From positions 72,752 through 136,751 of the forward strand of contig JAEWCL010000023.1 in assembly GCA_023390655.1 (NCBI GenBank): 64,000 nt of DNA, given 5' to 3'. Each line of letters starts with the position of its first letter. Position 1 is the stretch's first letter. Under the pieces are notes generated by a model, which saw only the letters and a list, made by a program, of their open reading frames with translations, was not told the origin of the DNA and did not search any database. Position numbers and translations under genes: made by a program. Positions 53,919 through 62,027 of the stretch are shown here, piece by piece. This DNA is from Bacillota bacterium. Lineage in GTDB: Bacteria; Bacillota; Clostridia; Christensenellales; CAG-138.

Positions 53919-54009
53919 GCGGGAACTGTTGCCTACAGCATACAGAACATCCGCCACAAGCCCATCAGTGTTCTATTTCTCTATGAGGAAAGTATGGAAG
54001 ATCAAATGC

Positions 54010-54411
54010 TCAGCGTGCTTTCCGCTTTCCTTTTCGCCCTCTGATATAGAATACTGTCAGCATGACGAGTATTGTAAGCGCGGCAAGAATGAGCGCAACA
54101 AAAAACATGATAATTGCATATTCGCGAGCTACCTCTGTAAGATCAATGCCAGGAGAAGGAGGGCGATTCTGATTGGATAGCTTCAGGTTTGCGTCCGGCT
54201 TGATGTCCCGGGGGCTGCCATCGGGCGTCCTCTCAAGAACAAACGCTTCCGCCTTGACATTGGCGTCCGCGATCGGCTGTTCGGAAACAGCAAAAGACAT
54301 CCCTCCTACCTGCCCATCTTTTATCCAGATGGGCATGGAATTCGCAAACGTCATATTCGGGAGAAGAATGAGAACACAAAAAAGAAACATAACCCATTTT
54401 CTATATTTCAT
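54010..54411 (-). CDS. Small secreted protein with C-terminal membrane helix
   Basis: I do not recognise this 133-residue protein. A signal peptide (about 1-23, LPNMTFANS) precedes a short extracellular region with SFAVSEQPIADANVKAEAFVLERTP and a Pro-rich hinge, then one transmembrane helix (about 99-122) and the basic tail RGRKGKRKAR. This is a type I membrane topology. ATG 54411 is the start after the putative GATAGG site. It follows the SemiSWEET gene on the same strand (38 bp) and may be co-transcribed. Confidence 0.65.
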   Translation of the reverse strand: MKYRKWVMFLFCVLILLPNMTFANSMPIWIKDGQVGGMSFAVSEQPIADANVKAEAFVLERTPDGSPRDIKPDANLKLSNQNRPPSPGIDLTEVAREYAIIMFFVALILAALTILVMLTVFYIRGRKGKRKAR

Positions 54412-54449
54412 ATACCTATCCGCCTTGCCGTATTGTAAATGATAGAAAA

Positions 54450-54728
54450 TTACCTCCTGCACTTTCCCCCATATTTGAGGATAAGTGCGATCATCAGGAT
54501 GGAAGCAAGAAGAGACATGGAGTTGGTAATCAGAAACGCGCCGCCCGCGCCGTTCATGACAAGATGGACGGCATATGCCTCCATCATGGAAATTCCTGCG
54601 CACATCATCAGATAGGTCTTGAGATTCAAATCCTTTGCGGATTTTGTTTTGAGAATCTGTACAATCTGCGGAATTTGCCCAAAAGCCATGATGATACCGC
54701 CAACCAGCTGTAGCGCGTCAAAAAACAT
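54450..54728 (-). CDS. SemiSWEET-like PQ-loop membrane protein
   Basis: The 92-residue protein has three transmembrane helices. The first carries the PQ-loop motif GQIPQIVQILKTKSAKDLNLKTYLMM, characteristic of bacterial SemiSWEET half-transporters, which dimerise to move sugars. GGAG precedes ATG 54728. The substrate is not known. It is transcribed with the 54010-54411 gene. Confidence 0.85.
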   Translation of the reverse strand: MFFDALQLVGGIIMAFGQIPQIVQILKTKSAKDLNLKTYLMMCAGISMMEAYAVHLVMNGAGGAFLITNSMSLLASILMIALILKYGGKCRR

Positions 54729-54807
54729 GGTGCTCTCCTTTGTAGGTTGCATTGTGGCTGTTTGAGTATACCAAATCTCCGGCAATTCATAAATGCCTCC
54801 AGACGAA

Positions 54808-54835
54808 AAAAGCGCTGTCTAAAAACAGCGCTTTT
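54808..54835. terminator. Terminator of the MarR gene
   Basis: An 11-bp stem AAAAGCGCTGT with a 6-nt loop lies just past the MarR gene stop. The minus-strand continuation holds the complement of AGACGAAA, ending in TTTCGTCT; the plus side has TTCCTTTTC. Confidence 0.8.
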
Positions 54836-54840
54836 CCTTT

Positions 54841-55482
54841 TCAATCTTCCTTTTCCTGTTCCTCTTCCCGCTTCTCCCATCCATGGCGCCCGCAACGCGG
54901 ATCATGCCCGAACGGATGCTCGGGCCCGCCATGCCAGCCAAAGGGCGGACGGCCATGCGGGGGAGCCATACGCGGATCAAACGGCCCATGATGGCCGCAC
55001 GGCCCGTGATAAGTCTGCCCGTCCTCTTCCTGCCCGTCTCCCACCTGCTGTTCCAGCGAGGTGATGACACGCTCCAACAGCGCTGCAAAGGTCTCCCGCT
55101 CCTCTTCACTCAGGCAATCGAACAAACCGGCAGGATCCGGTTCCTTCCCCGCTTGCTTTGCGGCCTCTTCTCCCTCCTCCGTCAGCCGGATATTGAGTAC
55201 CCGCTTGTCTTCCTCCGAAGGGGTCCGGGTGATATAGCCGCTGCGCTCGAGCTTCATCAAAAGCTCTCCCAGCGACTGCGGGCGCATATCCAGCAGATAG
55301 CCAAGATTCTTCTGGCTGATCTCCGGCTGTAGTTTTAAAAGTGTCAATATCCTGCCCTGCCCTCTGTGCGGGTTGCCCATGGGGCCGTATTCCCTGTGCT
55401 TTTGCTGGTGATAGCGGTGCATCAGCCATTGGAGGCGCATCAGCTTTTTGAAAAGCTGACCATCCTTATTCTGTTCTTCCAT
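54841..55482 (-). CDS. MarR family regulator with His/Pro/Gly-rich tail
   Basis: The 213-residue protein has a winged-helix MarR core (about 30-145): RGQGRILTLLKLQPEISQKNLGYLLDMRPQSLGELLMKLERSGYITRTPSEEDKRVLNIRLTEEG. The tail (about 158-213) is rich in His, Gly and Pro, with GPCGHHGPFDP and PPHGRPPFGWHGGPEHPFGHD, and two Cys, suggesting metal binding, and ends in a Lys/Glu-rich segment. GGAGG lies 7 bp before ATG 55482. Three palindromes around its promoter (55509-55576) suggest it represses itself. The regulated function may involve the divergent YihY gene or metal or stress response (inference). Confidence 0.88.
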   Translation of the reverse strand: MEEQNKDGQLFKKLMRLQWLMHRYHQQKHREYGPMGNPHRGQGRILTLLKLQPEISQKNLGYLLDMRPQSLGELLMKLERSGYITRTPSEEDKRVLNIRLTEEGEEAAKQAGKEPDPAGLFDCLSEEERETFAALLERVITSLEQQVGDGQEEDGQTYHGPCGHHGPFDPRMAPPHGRPPFGWHGGPEHPFGHDPRCGRHGWEKREEEQEKED

Positions 55483-55508
55483 ATTGCATCCTCCTCGATG
55501 ATTTTTAT

Positions 55509-55576
55509 AAGGTACCTTCTAATCTGTATTCTACAGGTACCTTTTTATTCTGTCAAGTCCTTTTATCAGGTACCTT
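55509..55576 (-). promoter_or_regulatory. MarR promoter with three GGTACC palindromes
   Basis: On the minus strand TTGACA (55551-55556), a 17-bp spacer and TAGAAT (55528-55533) form a near-ideal sigma-A promoter. AGGTACCT palindromes sit at 55568-55576 (upstream of -35), 55535-55543 (inside the spacer) and 55509-55518 (after the -10). This pattern is expected of autorepression by the MarR protein. GGTACC centres are 25 and 33 bp apart. Confidence 0.7.
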
Positions 55577-55648
55577 TTTATATTGTGTTTTACTGATAAA
55601 CCGCCAAAGCGGGAATACTGATGCTAACATTATTCCAAAGGAGCATCT

Positions 55649-56515
55649 GTGCAAAAGCGCATCCTAAAAAAGTCCGTCTTATTTATCAAAAAGCTGTACG
55701 TGCGCTTTCAGGCGGACGAGGTGACCGCACTCGGTGCGGAATTTGCCTACCACCTGCTGCTGGCGCTTTTCCCTTTTTTAATCTTTCTGGTCACCGTGCT
55801 GACCTACACGCCACTGCTGCAGCCGGACGCGCTCGAAGACCTCCTGCGCATCCTGCCGACAGACGCCTATGAGGTGGTAGAAACCACGCTCAGGGAGATC
55901 ACGGCCGTCAACCGCCCAAACATCCTCTCCATCAGCGTCGTATTGGCCGTCTGGTCCTCCTCCAACGGCTTTATGGCAATCACGCGGGGACTCAACCGCG
56001 CCTATGACAGCAAGGAGACGCGCAAGTTTTATACCGTGCGCCTGATGGCCATCCTGTTTACGGTTTTGATTGCATTTTCTATATTATTGGAAATGGTGGC
56101 GATCGTATTTGGGGATATGCTGATTGCGGAGTTTTCCAAACGGCTTTGCTGGTCCTGCTCGGGCGTTACCATCTCGCACATCCTGCAGATTATCCTTCCG
56201 ATCGGCATGCTGCTTCTGATTTTTATCTTCCTTTATACCGTCATCCCCAACCGCAAGCTGCGGATACGGGAGGTGCTTCCGGGCGCGATCTTTACAAGCG
56301 TTGTTTGGGTGATCGCCTCCATGCTCTTTTCCGCATATGTCAACAATTTTGCCAATTTTACGCGCCTGTACGGCAGCCTGGGCGGCGTGATCGTGCTGAT
56401 GCTGTGGCTGTATCTTTCGAGCATGGTGATGCTCATCGGCAGCGAAATCAATGCCACGCTGTATTTTGAAAAGAACGGCGAGAAATCCCTCATGGAGCAG
56501 GAGCGTAAACAATAA
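55649..56515 (+). CDS. YihY/BrkB family membrane protein
   Basis: The 288-residue protein has six transmembrane segments of the YihY family. Typical markers are ALGAEFAYHLLLALFPFLIFLVTVL near 27, a segment WSSSNGFMAITRGLNRAYD near 93, and VNNFANFTRLYGSLGGVIVLMLWLYLSSMVMLIGSEIN near 233. The family was once called RNase BN and is now of unknown function; it may be a transporter. The start is GTG 55649 with AAAGGAG upstream. It is divergent from the MarR gene, sharing a 166-bp gap with the GGTACC sites. Confidence 0.92.
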   Translation: MQKRILKKSVLFIKKLYVRFQADEVTALGAEFAYHLLLALFPFLIFLVTVLTYTPLLQPDALEDLLRILPTDAYEVVETTLREITAVNRPNILSISVVLAVWSSSNGFMAITRGLNRAYDSKETRKFYTVRLMAILFTVLIAFSILLEMVAIVFGDMLIAEFSKRLCWSCSGVTISHILQIILPIGMLLLIFIFLYTVIPNRKLRIREVLPGAIFTSVVWVIASMLFSAYVNNFANFTRLYGSLGGVIVLMLWLYLSSMVMLIGSEINATLYFEKNGEKSLMEQERKQ

Positions 56516-56550
56516 AGGGGGGATGTATCTCCATCCGCCCTTTTCCCGTC

Positions 56551-57318
56551 TTACCCGTTCATACCCGTGTAAAGGAGTACCGCGTCCCGCAGGAACTTGG
56601 CAAGGCCCGGCTGTTCCTGATCGTAATATGCCGTGAATCGCTCATCCTCCACATACATCCGGACGATGCCCGCATGCGCTTCCTTGGAGTACCCGCCGCC
56701 CCATGCGGTGGTCAGCCACTGCCGGTGCAGGTCCGCGGCCTCCTGTGCAAGCGCTCCGCCCGCATCGCCAGTGGCGAACGCGGCTTTCAGCTTCTGCATG
56801 ATTTCGCTGCCGAGCGTTTCAAACGCGCCATACTGCTCCTTTGTCATGCTCTTGAACGCATTGTTGGAGCGTTCGACCTGCTCCGTGCCGTATTTCTCCC
56901 TGATCTCCTCTCCATACTTCGCTTCATTTTCATCGATCAGGCGCTGTTTGAAGCCTTCAAACTTTTCTTGATCTGTCATAAGAATTCTCCCTTCCGTTTC
57001 CGCGATTGTTTTTTCCACATTCGCAATCAGTGTGTCAAGCTGCTCCCTTTTTGAAAGAAGCTGCGCCCGGTGCTCCCGCAGGGCAAGCGCGCCGTCAAAC
57101 GACGGCGACGTGAGGATATCCCGTATGGCCTCAAGCGGGACACTTAGTTCCCGGTAAAACAGGATTTGCTGGAGCCTTGACACCTCCTGTTTTCCATAGA
57201 TACGGTATCCGGATGAATTGACCCTCGCCGGCTTTAAGAGCCCGATTTCATCGTAATACCGCAGGGTCCTCGTGCTGATCCCCGCAAGCTTTCCTAGCTT
57301 CTGCACCGTGTATTCCAT
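56551..57318 (-). CDS. MerR family regulator with TipAS domain
   Basis: The 255-residue protein starts with a MerR DNA-binding domain (VQKLGKLAGISTRTLRYYDEIGLLKPARVNSSGYRIYGKQEVSRLQQI, residues 5-53) and a coiled coil. The C-terminal TipAS domain (about 135-250) contains KYGTEQVERSNNAFKSM and a helical drug-binding fold. In Streptomyces TipAL this domain binds thiopeptides covalently; here the ligand is unknown. GGAGG precedes ATG 57318. It probably regulates its own gene through the operator at 57353-57373. Genes responding to it are not evident locally. Confidence 0.92.
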   Translation of the reverse strand: MEYTVQKLGKLAGISTRTLRYYDEIGLLKPARVNSSGYRIYGKQEVSRLQQILFYRELSVPLEAIRDILTSPSFDGALALREHRAQLLSKREQLDTLIANVEKTIAETEGRILMTDQEKFEGFKQRLIDENEAKYGEEIREKYGTEQVERSNNAFKSMTKEQYGAFETLGSEIMQKLKAAFATGDAGGALAQEAADLHRQWLTTAWGGGYSKEAHAGIVRMYVEDERFTAYYDQEQPGLAKFLRDAVLLYTGMNG

Positions 57319-57352
57319 AGTCTCTCTCCTCCTGACAACTCAACGGTACACC

Positions 57353-57373
57353 TTGACGTAACGGCAATGTCAA
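57353..57373. promoter_or_regulatory. MerR-type operator
   Basis: The 21-bp imperfect palindrome TTGACGTAAC...GTCAA lies 35 bp before the MerR gene start. On the minus strand TTGACA at its edge is followed after 19 bp by TACCGT, the long spacer usual for MerR-activated promoters. Confidence 0.55.
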
Positions 57374-57507
57374 CAGTATTTTTTCATTTTTTGAAAAAAT
57401 GATTAGCGGCTTTGCGCAAAATGGGTAAAGCTTTTGATAAGAAGGAAAACTAATCTGCAGCACCTCTATTATAGAGTACGAACTTGCCCAAGAAAGGCGG
57501 TGCCCTT

Positions 57508-57685
57508 ATGCATTCCATTCAAAAAAACAGCAGCCAACCGGCTGATTAAAGAAAAATCTCCCTACCTGCTCCAACACGCCTACAACCCGGTGGACTGGTA
57601 CGCGTGGAACAACGAGGCGTTTTTAAAAGCAAAGGCGGAGGATAAGCCCATCTTCCTCTCCATCGGCTACACCACATGTCATTAG
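57508..57685 (+). pseudogene. yyaL-like gene, host 5' part (interrupted)
   Basis: The thioredoxin-fold DUF255 protein starts here: NRLIKEKSPYLLQHAYNPVDWYAWNNEAF and IFLSIGYTTCH match the family, then an in-frame TAG stands where Trp of CHWC should be. The best start, ATG 57508, follows AAAGGCGG by about 7 bp but is out of frame with this region, so an N-terminal frameshift is likely; otherwise GTG near 57500 is used. It is the left flank of the element insertion; the matching 3' part is at 62060-63931. Confidence 0.85.
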
Positions 57686-57707
57686 TGCCATGTATACTAA
57701 AGTAACC
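57677..57707. other. attL of the element
   Basis: The left part ACACCACA is host (attB side) and the right part, TATACTAAAGTAACC, is element. The mismatch at the R position is A here (giving the TAG stop) and G at attR, so the crossover lies within TGTCATT to its left. Confidence 0.7.
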
Positions 57708-58035
57708 TATGGATGTAGCCCATCAAAGGGATAGCCCCCACACAAGTCTTAGCCTTTTCAAGCTATCAGCAAAATAGGCGCATTCACGCATCATGCAAGC
57801 TAAGCCGACAGTCCGCCTATAGCCCCCTTGTTTATGACTTTAGAATTTTAGAGGCTTTTTGAGACAGCCCACTATTACCCCACAACCGACCTGTTTAGAA
57901 TTTCGCGTACTTGGAATTAACCAGAGAATATAGATTCTTAACGACCACCCCTTCGAAATTGATGGTTAAGCGAGAAAAGAGGCCGCTGCGCACATACTTC
58001 ATGCAGCTGCCTCTTACATTATTTAATTGCTATGT
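57708..58035. other. Element left end without recognisable gene
   Basis: The 328 bp between the left att arm and the stalk-domain gene hold no frame longer than about 60 residues with family resemblance. A recombinase gene often lies here in related elements; it may have been deleted. Confidence 0.5.
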
Positions 58036-58905
58036 TTACGCATTTGGGTTCGCAGAGCCGATGCCGACTCGCTGTATTGCAATTTTGCTTCCGCTGATCA
58101 CAACAGCTTGATCATAGTTGCCAAGCAGCACTTTGAACAGTTCCACAGGTACATAGATAATTCTATTTACTATGACCGGCTCGGAGCTAAGGTCCTCAGG
58201 CGAGGTCGTTCCGATAGCCCTTGTGCTGTAAACAGTATATATGCTGCTCCCAAACTCTACATCGCAAGCATTTTCTTTGTTTTCCAGGTGATAGCTTTTG
58301 TTTCTGCTGCTGTAGCTGACCTTATAGCCCAGCTCTTTTGCCACGTGCTTCAGGGGAACCATAACCGTGCCGTCGATCATCTGACCCTCAGCCTTTTGCC
58401 TTCTGCCGTTTACGGTGATTGTATACTTCTCGGAAGGATTGTTATCCGGTTTCTTCTTGCCGGCTTTGCTGTTGATATAGACGCAGCCCCCATCAATTTT
58501 TACAGCCTTATCAGTATTCCCAAGCAGCACGCGATAAAGCTCGGCGGGAACATAGATGGTGCCGGAGATAAGCATGGGTTCGGAGCCAAGATCGGTAGGC
58601 GCAGTCATGCCTAGGCTGTTAAGGCTGTATGCAGCATATATGGAACTTCCCATGGTGATATCGCAGGCGCGATTGCCGTTTTCGAGATGATAGGTCTTTT
58701 CGGTTGCTTTATAGCTGATCTTATACCCCAATGCCTTGGACACAGCCTTCATTGGTAGCATCAGTGTACCATCCTGCATAACCGCAACCGCGCGGGTAGC
58801 ATTGCCGTCGACAACAATCTCATATGAGCTTTCCGCAGCAAGCGCGGGTACCGCCGAACATAATAGCGTAATAACAGCCAGCATCAATACAATTACTTTT
58901 TTCAT
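58036..58905 (-). CDS. Secreted stalk-domain (copper amine oxidase N-term-like) protein
   Basis: The 289-residue protein has a signal peptide (1-23) and two stalk-type domains of about 110 residues each (30-145 and 160-280). Each has the pattern VNGxxxxAxxxxxDGTxMxPxKxVxKxLGYKxSYxxxxKxYHLEN and IYVPxELxxVLLGN. Such domains occur in surface proteins of Clostridia, often next to enzymes; here they stand alone, so this may be a scaffold or binding protein. A GGACGG site precedes ATG 58905. It belongs to the element. Confidence 0.82.
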   Translation of the reverse strand: MKKVIVLMLAVITLLCSAVPALAAESSYEIVVDGNATRAVAVMQDGTLMLPMKAVSKALGYKISYKATEKTYHLENGNRACDITMGSSIYAAYSLNSLGMTAPTDLGSEPMLISGTIYVPAELYRVLLGNTDKAVKIDGGCVYINSKAGKKKPDNNPSEKYTITVNGRRQKAEGQMIDGTVMVPLKHVAKELGYKVSYSSRNKSYHLENKENACDVEFGSSIYTVYSTRAIGTTSPEDLSSEPVIVNRIIYVPVELFKVLLGNYDQAVVISGSKIAIQRVGIGSANPNA

Positions 58906-58992
58906 CTTTATTCCGTCCTTTCTTGTTGCTCTCCCACAACCTTTTCACTATAAATACAAACCAGCTGACTGATATGTTGCATTGTAAAAAAA

Positions 58993-59017
58993 GAAAGCTG
59001 GATTTTTTCCAGCTTTC
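58993..59017 (-). terminator. Terminator of the sigma/anti-sigma operon
   Basis: A 10-bp stem GAAAGCTGGA with a 5-nt loop lies 21 bp after the anti-sigma stop, followed on the minus strand by TTTTTTTAC, a strong terminator. Confidence 0.92.
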
Positions 59018-59037
59018 AGAGGATAAAAGATTATTTG

Positions 59038-59688
59038 TCAGCGGAGATTTTGCACACTGTTGACGATCATCATCATATCGTTTTCTGACAACGGTTGTAT
59101 CGAATAGACGCAATATGCTCTGTCTGCGTTCATCCAAATGGCCGTCTGCCATCCGTCCTTACCTCCCTTTAGCGAAACCGAAGCGCCGTTATCCGCAGCG
59201 ACCGTATCTAGTGCAGCATACTCCGTGGAATCTCCGCTGATATCCTCGTTCCCTTGGGCGGTACGGTAGTTTATTTCGCTATCCTCGCTTGCGTAAGTCA
59301 GTTCCAGCATTTCGTTATAGTATATGGTGCACGCGCTCATTTTATAGCCTTGGGGCAGTTCTGCCGGTATGCAGGCGTCAAAAGGTAACGCAGACAATGC
59401 TTCCTCAACGGTTTCATAGCTTGTTGGTGGCAACGGCGCTCCGACGTGTCCCCCCGGCTCCTGCGTTTGCATATGAAGCATTGGCACGACAGCAAGGCAT
59501 ATAACCAAGATCGCGGCACAGGCTGCCAACCCCGTTATCCAATATGTATAAGTGCGGGGCTGCGGGCGGCTTCGTTTCGCCGTTTCTTTTTGGAGATTGC
59601 CCACAATGCGATCCTCCATCTCCGGCGTTACAGATATATGCTCCATAATCAGGTCATACCCGCCTTTACATTTATTCTTCATATCCAT
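59038..59688 (-). CDS. Anti-sigma-like membrane protein, DUF4367-like
   Basis: The 216-residue protein has a cytosolic N-terminus, one transmembrane helix (about 55-77) and an extracellular domain (about 90-216) like the DUF4367 domain seen in ECF-linked proteins: YETVEEALSALPFDACIPAELPQGYK, EDISGDSTEYA and YSIQPLSENDMM. The ATG at 59688 lies 6 bp after GGAGG in the sigma gene end, and the frames overlap by 17 bp, implying translational coupling. It should bind the sigma factor and release it when the outer domain senses a signal. The signal is unknown. Confidence 0.85.
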   Translation of the reverse strand: MDMKNKCKGGYDLIMEHISVTPEMEDRIVGNLQKETAKRSRPQPRTYTYWITGLAACAAILVICLAVVPMLHMQTQEPGGHVGAPLPPTSYETVEEALSALPFDACIPAELPQGYKMSACTIYYNEMLELTYASEDSEINYRTAQGNEDISGDSTEYAALDTVAADNGASVSLKGGKDGWQTAIWMNADRAYCVYSIQPLSENDMMMIVNSVQNLR

Positions 59689-60280
59689 AGATATCCTCCA
59701 ACGGCGCTTTAAGCATATTCCGCCCACGCATTAAAAGGGACCGCACTGTAGCTTCGTTCTTCGACAGGATCGTGCCTATTTCGGCAGCGCTGTACCCTTC
59801 ATAATAGTATAAATGAAGCACCTCGCTGTACTTTTCAGGCAGTTCCTTTACGCATTGCCAAACGAAAGAAAGGTCGTCTGCTTCCCGCTCGTCCGAAACA
59901 AATTCTGTCAATTCGTCCTCCCTGAGCCGCTTGGCATGACGAAGCTTGTTTTTGCACCCGTTGCTGACAACCGTCATAAGCCAAGCCTTTTCATGCGCTT
60001 CATTCTCAAATACCGGCGCTTTGCGCATGTATTGGATAAGAGAATCCTGCAGGGCGTCTTCCGCATCCTGAATATTATGCACATAACTAAACGCCAGTCT
60101 TAAAAGTGAATTGCCGTATAGCTTCAATGCGTTTTCAGCCCGAAGTGCCCTTTCATTTTCGCATACGAAAAGCGCGGGAGTAGTGCTGCGCTCAAACAAT
60201 ACAGTCAGTAAGCTAACAACATATCGTATCAACCATATGATCGGCATACTACAAGAGTGGGGCAAGACAAAATCATTCAA
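59672..60280 (-). CDS. ECF-type RNA polymerase sigma factor
   Basis: The 202-residue protein has region 2 (about 50-112: ALKLYGNSLLRLAFSYVHNIQDAEDALQDSLIQYM and HEKAWLMTVVSNGCKNKLR) and region 4 (about 138-190: LPEKYSEVLHLYYYEGYSAAEIGTILSKNEATVRSLLMRGR), with no region 3, typical of ECF sigmas. The first 39 residues are a hydrophobic extension (IIWLIRYVVSLLTVLF) that region 2 normally lacks; TTG 60280 with AGGAGG 9 bp upstream supports it, though a later start is possible. It is co-transcribed with the anti-sigma gene. Confidence 0.9.
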   Translation of the reverse strand: MNDFVLPHSCSMPIIWLIRYVVSLLTVLFERSTTPALFVCENERALRAENALKLYGNSLLRLAFSYVHNIQDAEDALQDSLIQYMRKAPVFENEAHEKAWLMTVVSNGCKNKLRHAKRLREDELTEFVSDEREADDLSFVWQCVKELPEKYSEVLHLYYYEGYSAAEIGTILSKNEATVRSLLMRGRNMLKAPLEDIYGYEE

Positions 60281-60473
60281 AACCGTACTCCTCCTAAACT
60301 ACAGTGCAGGTATAGAATAGCGCTGTTCATTAATTAATACAAACAAAAGGCAAGGATCGTTGCACGCCGCAAAATAAGATGCTGGAATATTTGCAACATA
60401 AACGCATCTGCCGGTGTATTTATGACAAAGTGACAAAAATGATCCAATAAAGCGAAAAAGAGAGGATAAAATC

Positions 60474-61034
60474 ATGAAGAAAACAATTGTATTAATGCTG
60501 TGCATGTCCATGCTGCTCACCGCTGTTGCCTGCGGTGTCAATAAGCCGCGACAGACTGAACCCCAACAAACTAAAATGCAACAAGAGGAACCGCAGGAAA
60601 AACCCGACGCGATCATCAAGAGCGAGGATGACACTGTGCAGATACCCGACCCCTTTACCACATGTGAATCTGTAGAAGAATTTGCAGCTGTAGCAGGCTT
60701 AGAATTGACTGCTCCTGAAAGCATCAACGGCAGCAATGGCCGCGTTTATCGGGCCATCAAAGGCGAAATGGCTGAAATCATTTATCTGAACGCATCCGGC
60801 GAGGAAATATGCCGCATCCGCAAAGCGTCGGGCAGCGATGATATCAGCGGTGATTACAATGATTATTCTGAAATCAACATGCTAACCGTTGACGAAGTGA
60901 CCGTAAGCTACAGAGGCGAAACTAGTAAGGTATATGTCGCGAATTGGACAATCGGCCAGTTTTCTTATTCCATGACCATCGAAAACGGCATGGATACCGC
61001 AGCCGTTTCAGACATTGTAAAGGGAGTGAAATAA
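60474..61034 (+). CDS. Lipoprotein related to the anti-sigma outer domain
   Basis: The 186-residue protein has a lipobox LTAVACG (Cys about 21), a Gln/Glu-rich linker and a C-terminal domain with SVEEFAAVAGLELTAPESI, GSDDISGDYNDYSEI and SYSMTIENGMDT. The GxDISGDxxxY motif is also in the anti-sigma protein. It is divergent from the sigma gene, 193 bp away, and is a plausible target of that sigma factor. GAGAGGA precedes ATG 60474. The role (decoy, sensor partner) is unknown. Confidence 0.78.
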   Translation: MKKTIVLMLCMSMLLTAVACGVNKPRQTEPQQTKMQQEEPQEKPDAIIKSEDDTVQIPDPFTTCESVEEFAAVAGLELTAPESINGSNGRVYRAIKGEMAEIIYLNASGEEICRIRKASGSDDISGDYNDYSEINMLTVDEVTVSYRGETSKVYVANWTIGQFSYSMTIENGMDTAAVSDIVKGVK

Positions 61035-61207
61035 CCTGTTTAGGGAAAAGGCGAAGAGTCATCATCGGCCCCCCCCTTTGTGCTTCAGCTACCGTGAGAG
61101 CGCAAGCGCGATAGAACGGAGCATATCGCGGCTGGCGTTGCGCTCATCGTGATGACGCGATACACATAATTTACCAAGCCGGACTATTTCCGCCGGCGCA
61201 GCGGCTT

Positions 61208-61348
61208 TTATGCCGCTTCTTCCATGATGGCACTCAGGTATCCCCCTACGGCTTCGGTGATAAGTTCTTCACAGTATTCCTCAAAGAAGGCGGTTAAGTC
61301 GGAGGCGTTCTGTAATTTGTTCAGGAGTTCAACTGTTCCCGTACGCAT
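61208..61348 (-). CDS. Small 46-residue protein overlapping the HTH gene
   Basis: The frame starts ATG 61348 inside the last codons of the HTH gene (20-bp overlap) and encodes a helical, acidic peptide: MRTGTVELLNKLQNASDLTAFFEEYCEELITEAVGGYLSAIMEEAA, given here in parts as MRTGTVELLNKL and SAIMEEAA ends. No family is recognised. The overlap suggests translational coupling with the regulator, as in some toxin-antitoxin or transposon control pairs, which is only an inference. Confidence 0.5.
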   Translation of the reverse strand: MRTGTVELLNKLQNASDLTAFFEEYCEELITEAVGGYLSAIMEEAA

Positions 61349-61691
61349 CTTTCTCTTCCTCAACATCCAGGTCTAGCAATTTATTGATTGCGGGCTGCAT
61401 CTTCTTTTGCCGCCTGTATGCTATAACCAATTTCTTTTCTATTGGCGTCATGCCGTTTGATTTCTTTCCGGGTTCATCGTACCCAAATGCGGCAAGCACG
61501 TTTGCAATGCGGTAGAGGCGGCATAGCAGCATCAACGTATCCGCATCCGGCTGGCTGTAGGCTTTTTCCCATCCATAGATTGTCTTTGTGGAAACGGGCT
61601 TCCGCGCCAGATATTCCGCGGCTTCTCTTACGGATAGCTTTAGCTCCTGTCGCCTATCGCGCAAGCCCTCCGCAATACGCCGTTTTCCCAT
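61329..61691 (-). CDS. XRE-family helix-turn-helix regulator
   Basis: From ATG 61691 the product has 120 residues. An N-terminal HTH of the Cro/C1 type is seen in LRDRRQELKLSVREAAEYLARKPVSTKTIYGWEKAYSQPDADTLMLLCRLY (about 8-60). The rest is helical and basic, ending DVEEEKDAYGNS. Such regulators are common in mobile elements, controlling excision or transfer genes. ATG 61691 is preceded by AGGGG. It overlaps the divergent small frame at 61690. Confidence 0.82.
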   Translation of the reverse strand: MGKRRIAEGLRDRRQELKLSVREAAEYLARKPVSTKTIYGWEKAYSQPDADTLMLLCRLYRIANVLAAFGYDEPGKKSNGMTPIEKKLVIAYRRQKKMQPAINKLLDLDVEEEKDAYGNS

Positions 61692-61800
61692 GACCATCAC
61701 CCCTAAGGATGTTGAGTTGTTTGCGGGCTATATAGAACCATTATTGAGAAGATTGTTTGAACAAGATGCAGCACTAACGGAGTATCGATATTATAAATAG
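61690..61800 (+). CDS. Small 36-residue frame divergent from the HTH gene
   Basis: ATG 61690 opens a frame MTITPKDVELFAGYIEPLL...TEYRYYK, an acidic helical peptide. It overlaps the HTH start on the other strand by 2 bp. No ribosome site better than random is seen and no family is recognised. It may be a short remnant of a longer element gene. Confidence 0.35.
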   Translation: MTITPKDVELFAGYIEPLLRRLFEQDAALTEYRYYK

Positions 61801-61858
61801 TCCCCGCCTTTCCGCGCATACTACATAAGAGTTTACAGCGAAAGAGAGGTGATGCCCT

Positions 61859-62023
61859 GTGACAAATTCAACTCGAATACCCAATAGATTGATAAGCGAG
61901 AAATCGCCTTATCTTTTACAACACGCCCACAATCCTGTGGACTGGTGGCCGTGGTGCAATGAAGCCTTTGCGGAAGCAAAAGCCCAAGATAAGCCGATTT
62001 TCCTATCTATTGGGTATAGCTGA
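61859..62023 (+). pseudogene. yyaL 5' part carried by the element, ends in TGA
   Basis: From GTG 61859 (GAGAGG upstream) the frame reads IPNRLISEKSPYLLQHAHNPVDWWPWCNEAF and IFLSIGYS, homologous to but diverged from the host 5' part at 57508-57682 in both residues and codon choice. It then hits TGA at 62021-62023. Beyond it the same frame continues without another stop through IGLLSC into TCHWCHVMERESFED of the host gene. Seven extra codons include the stop. It looks like a replacement 5' end delivered by the element. Confidence 0.8.
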
Positions 62024-62027
62024 ATTG

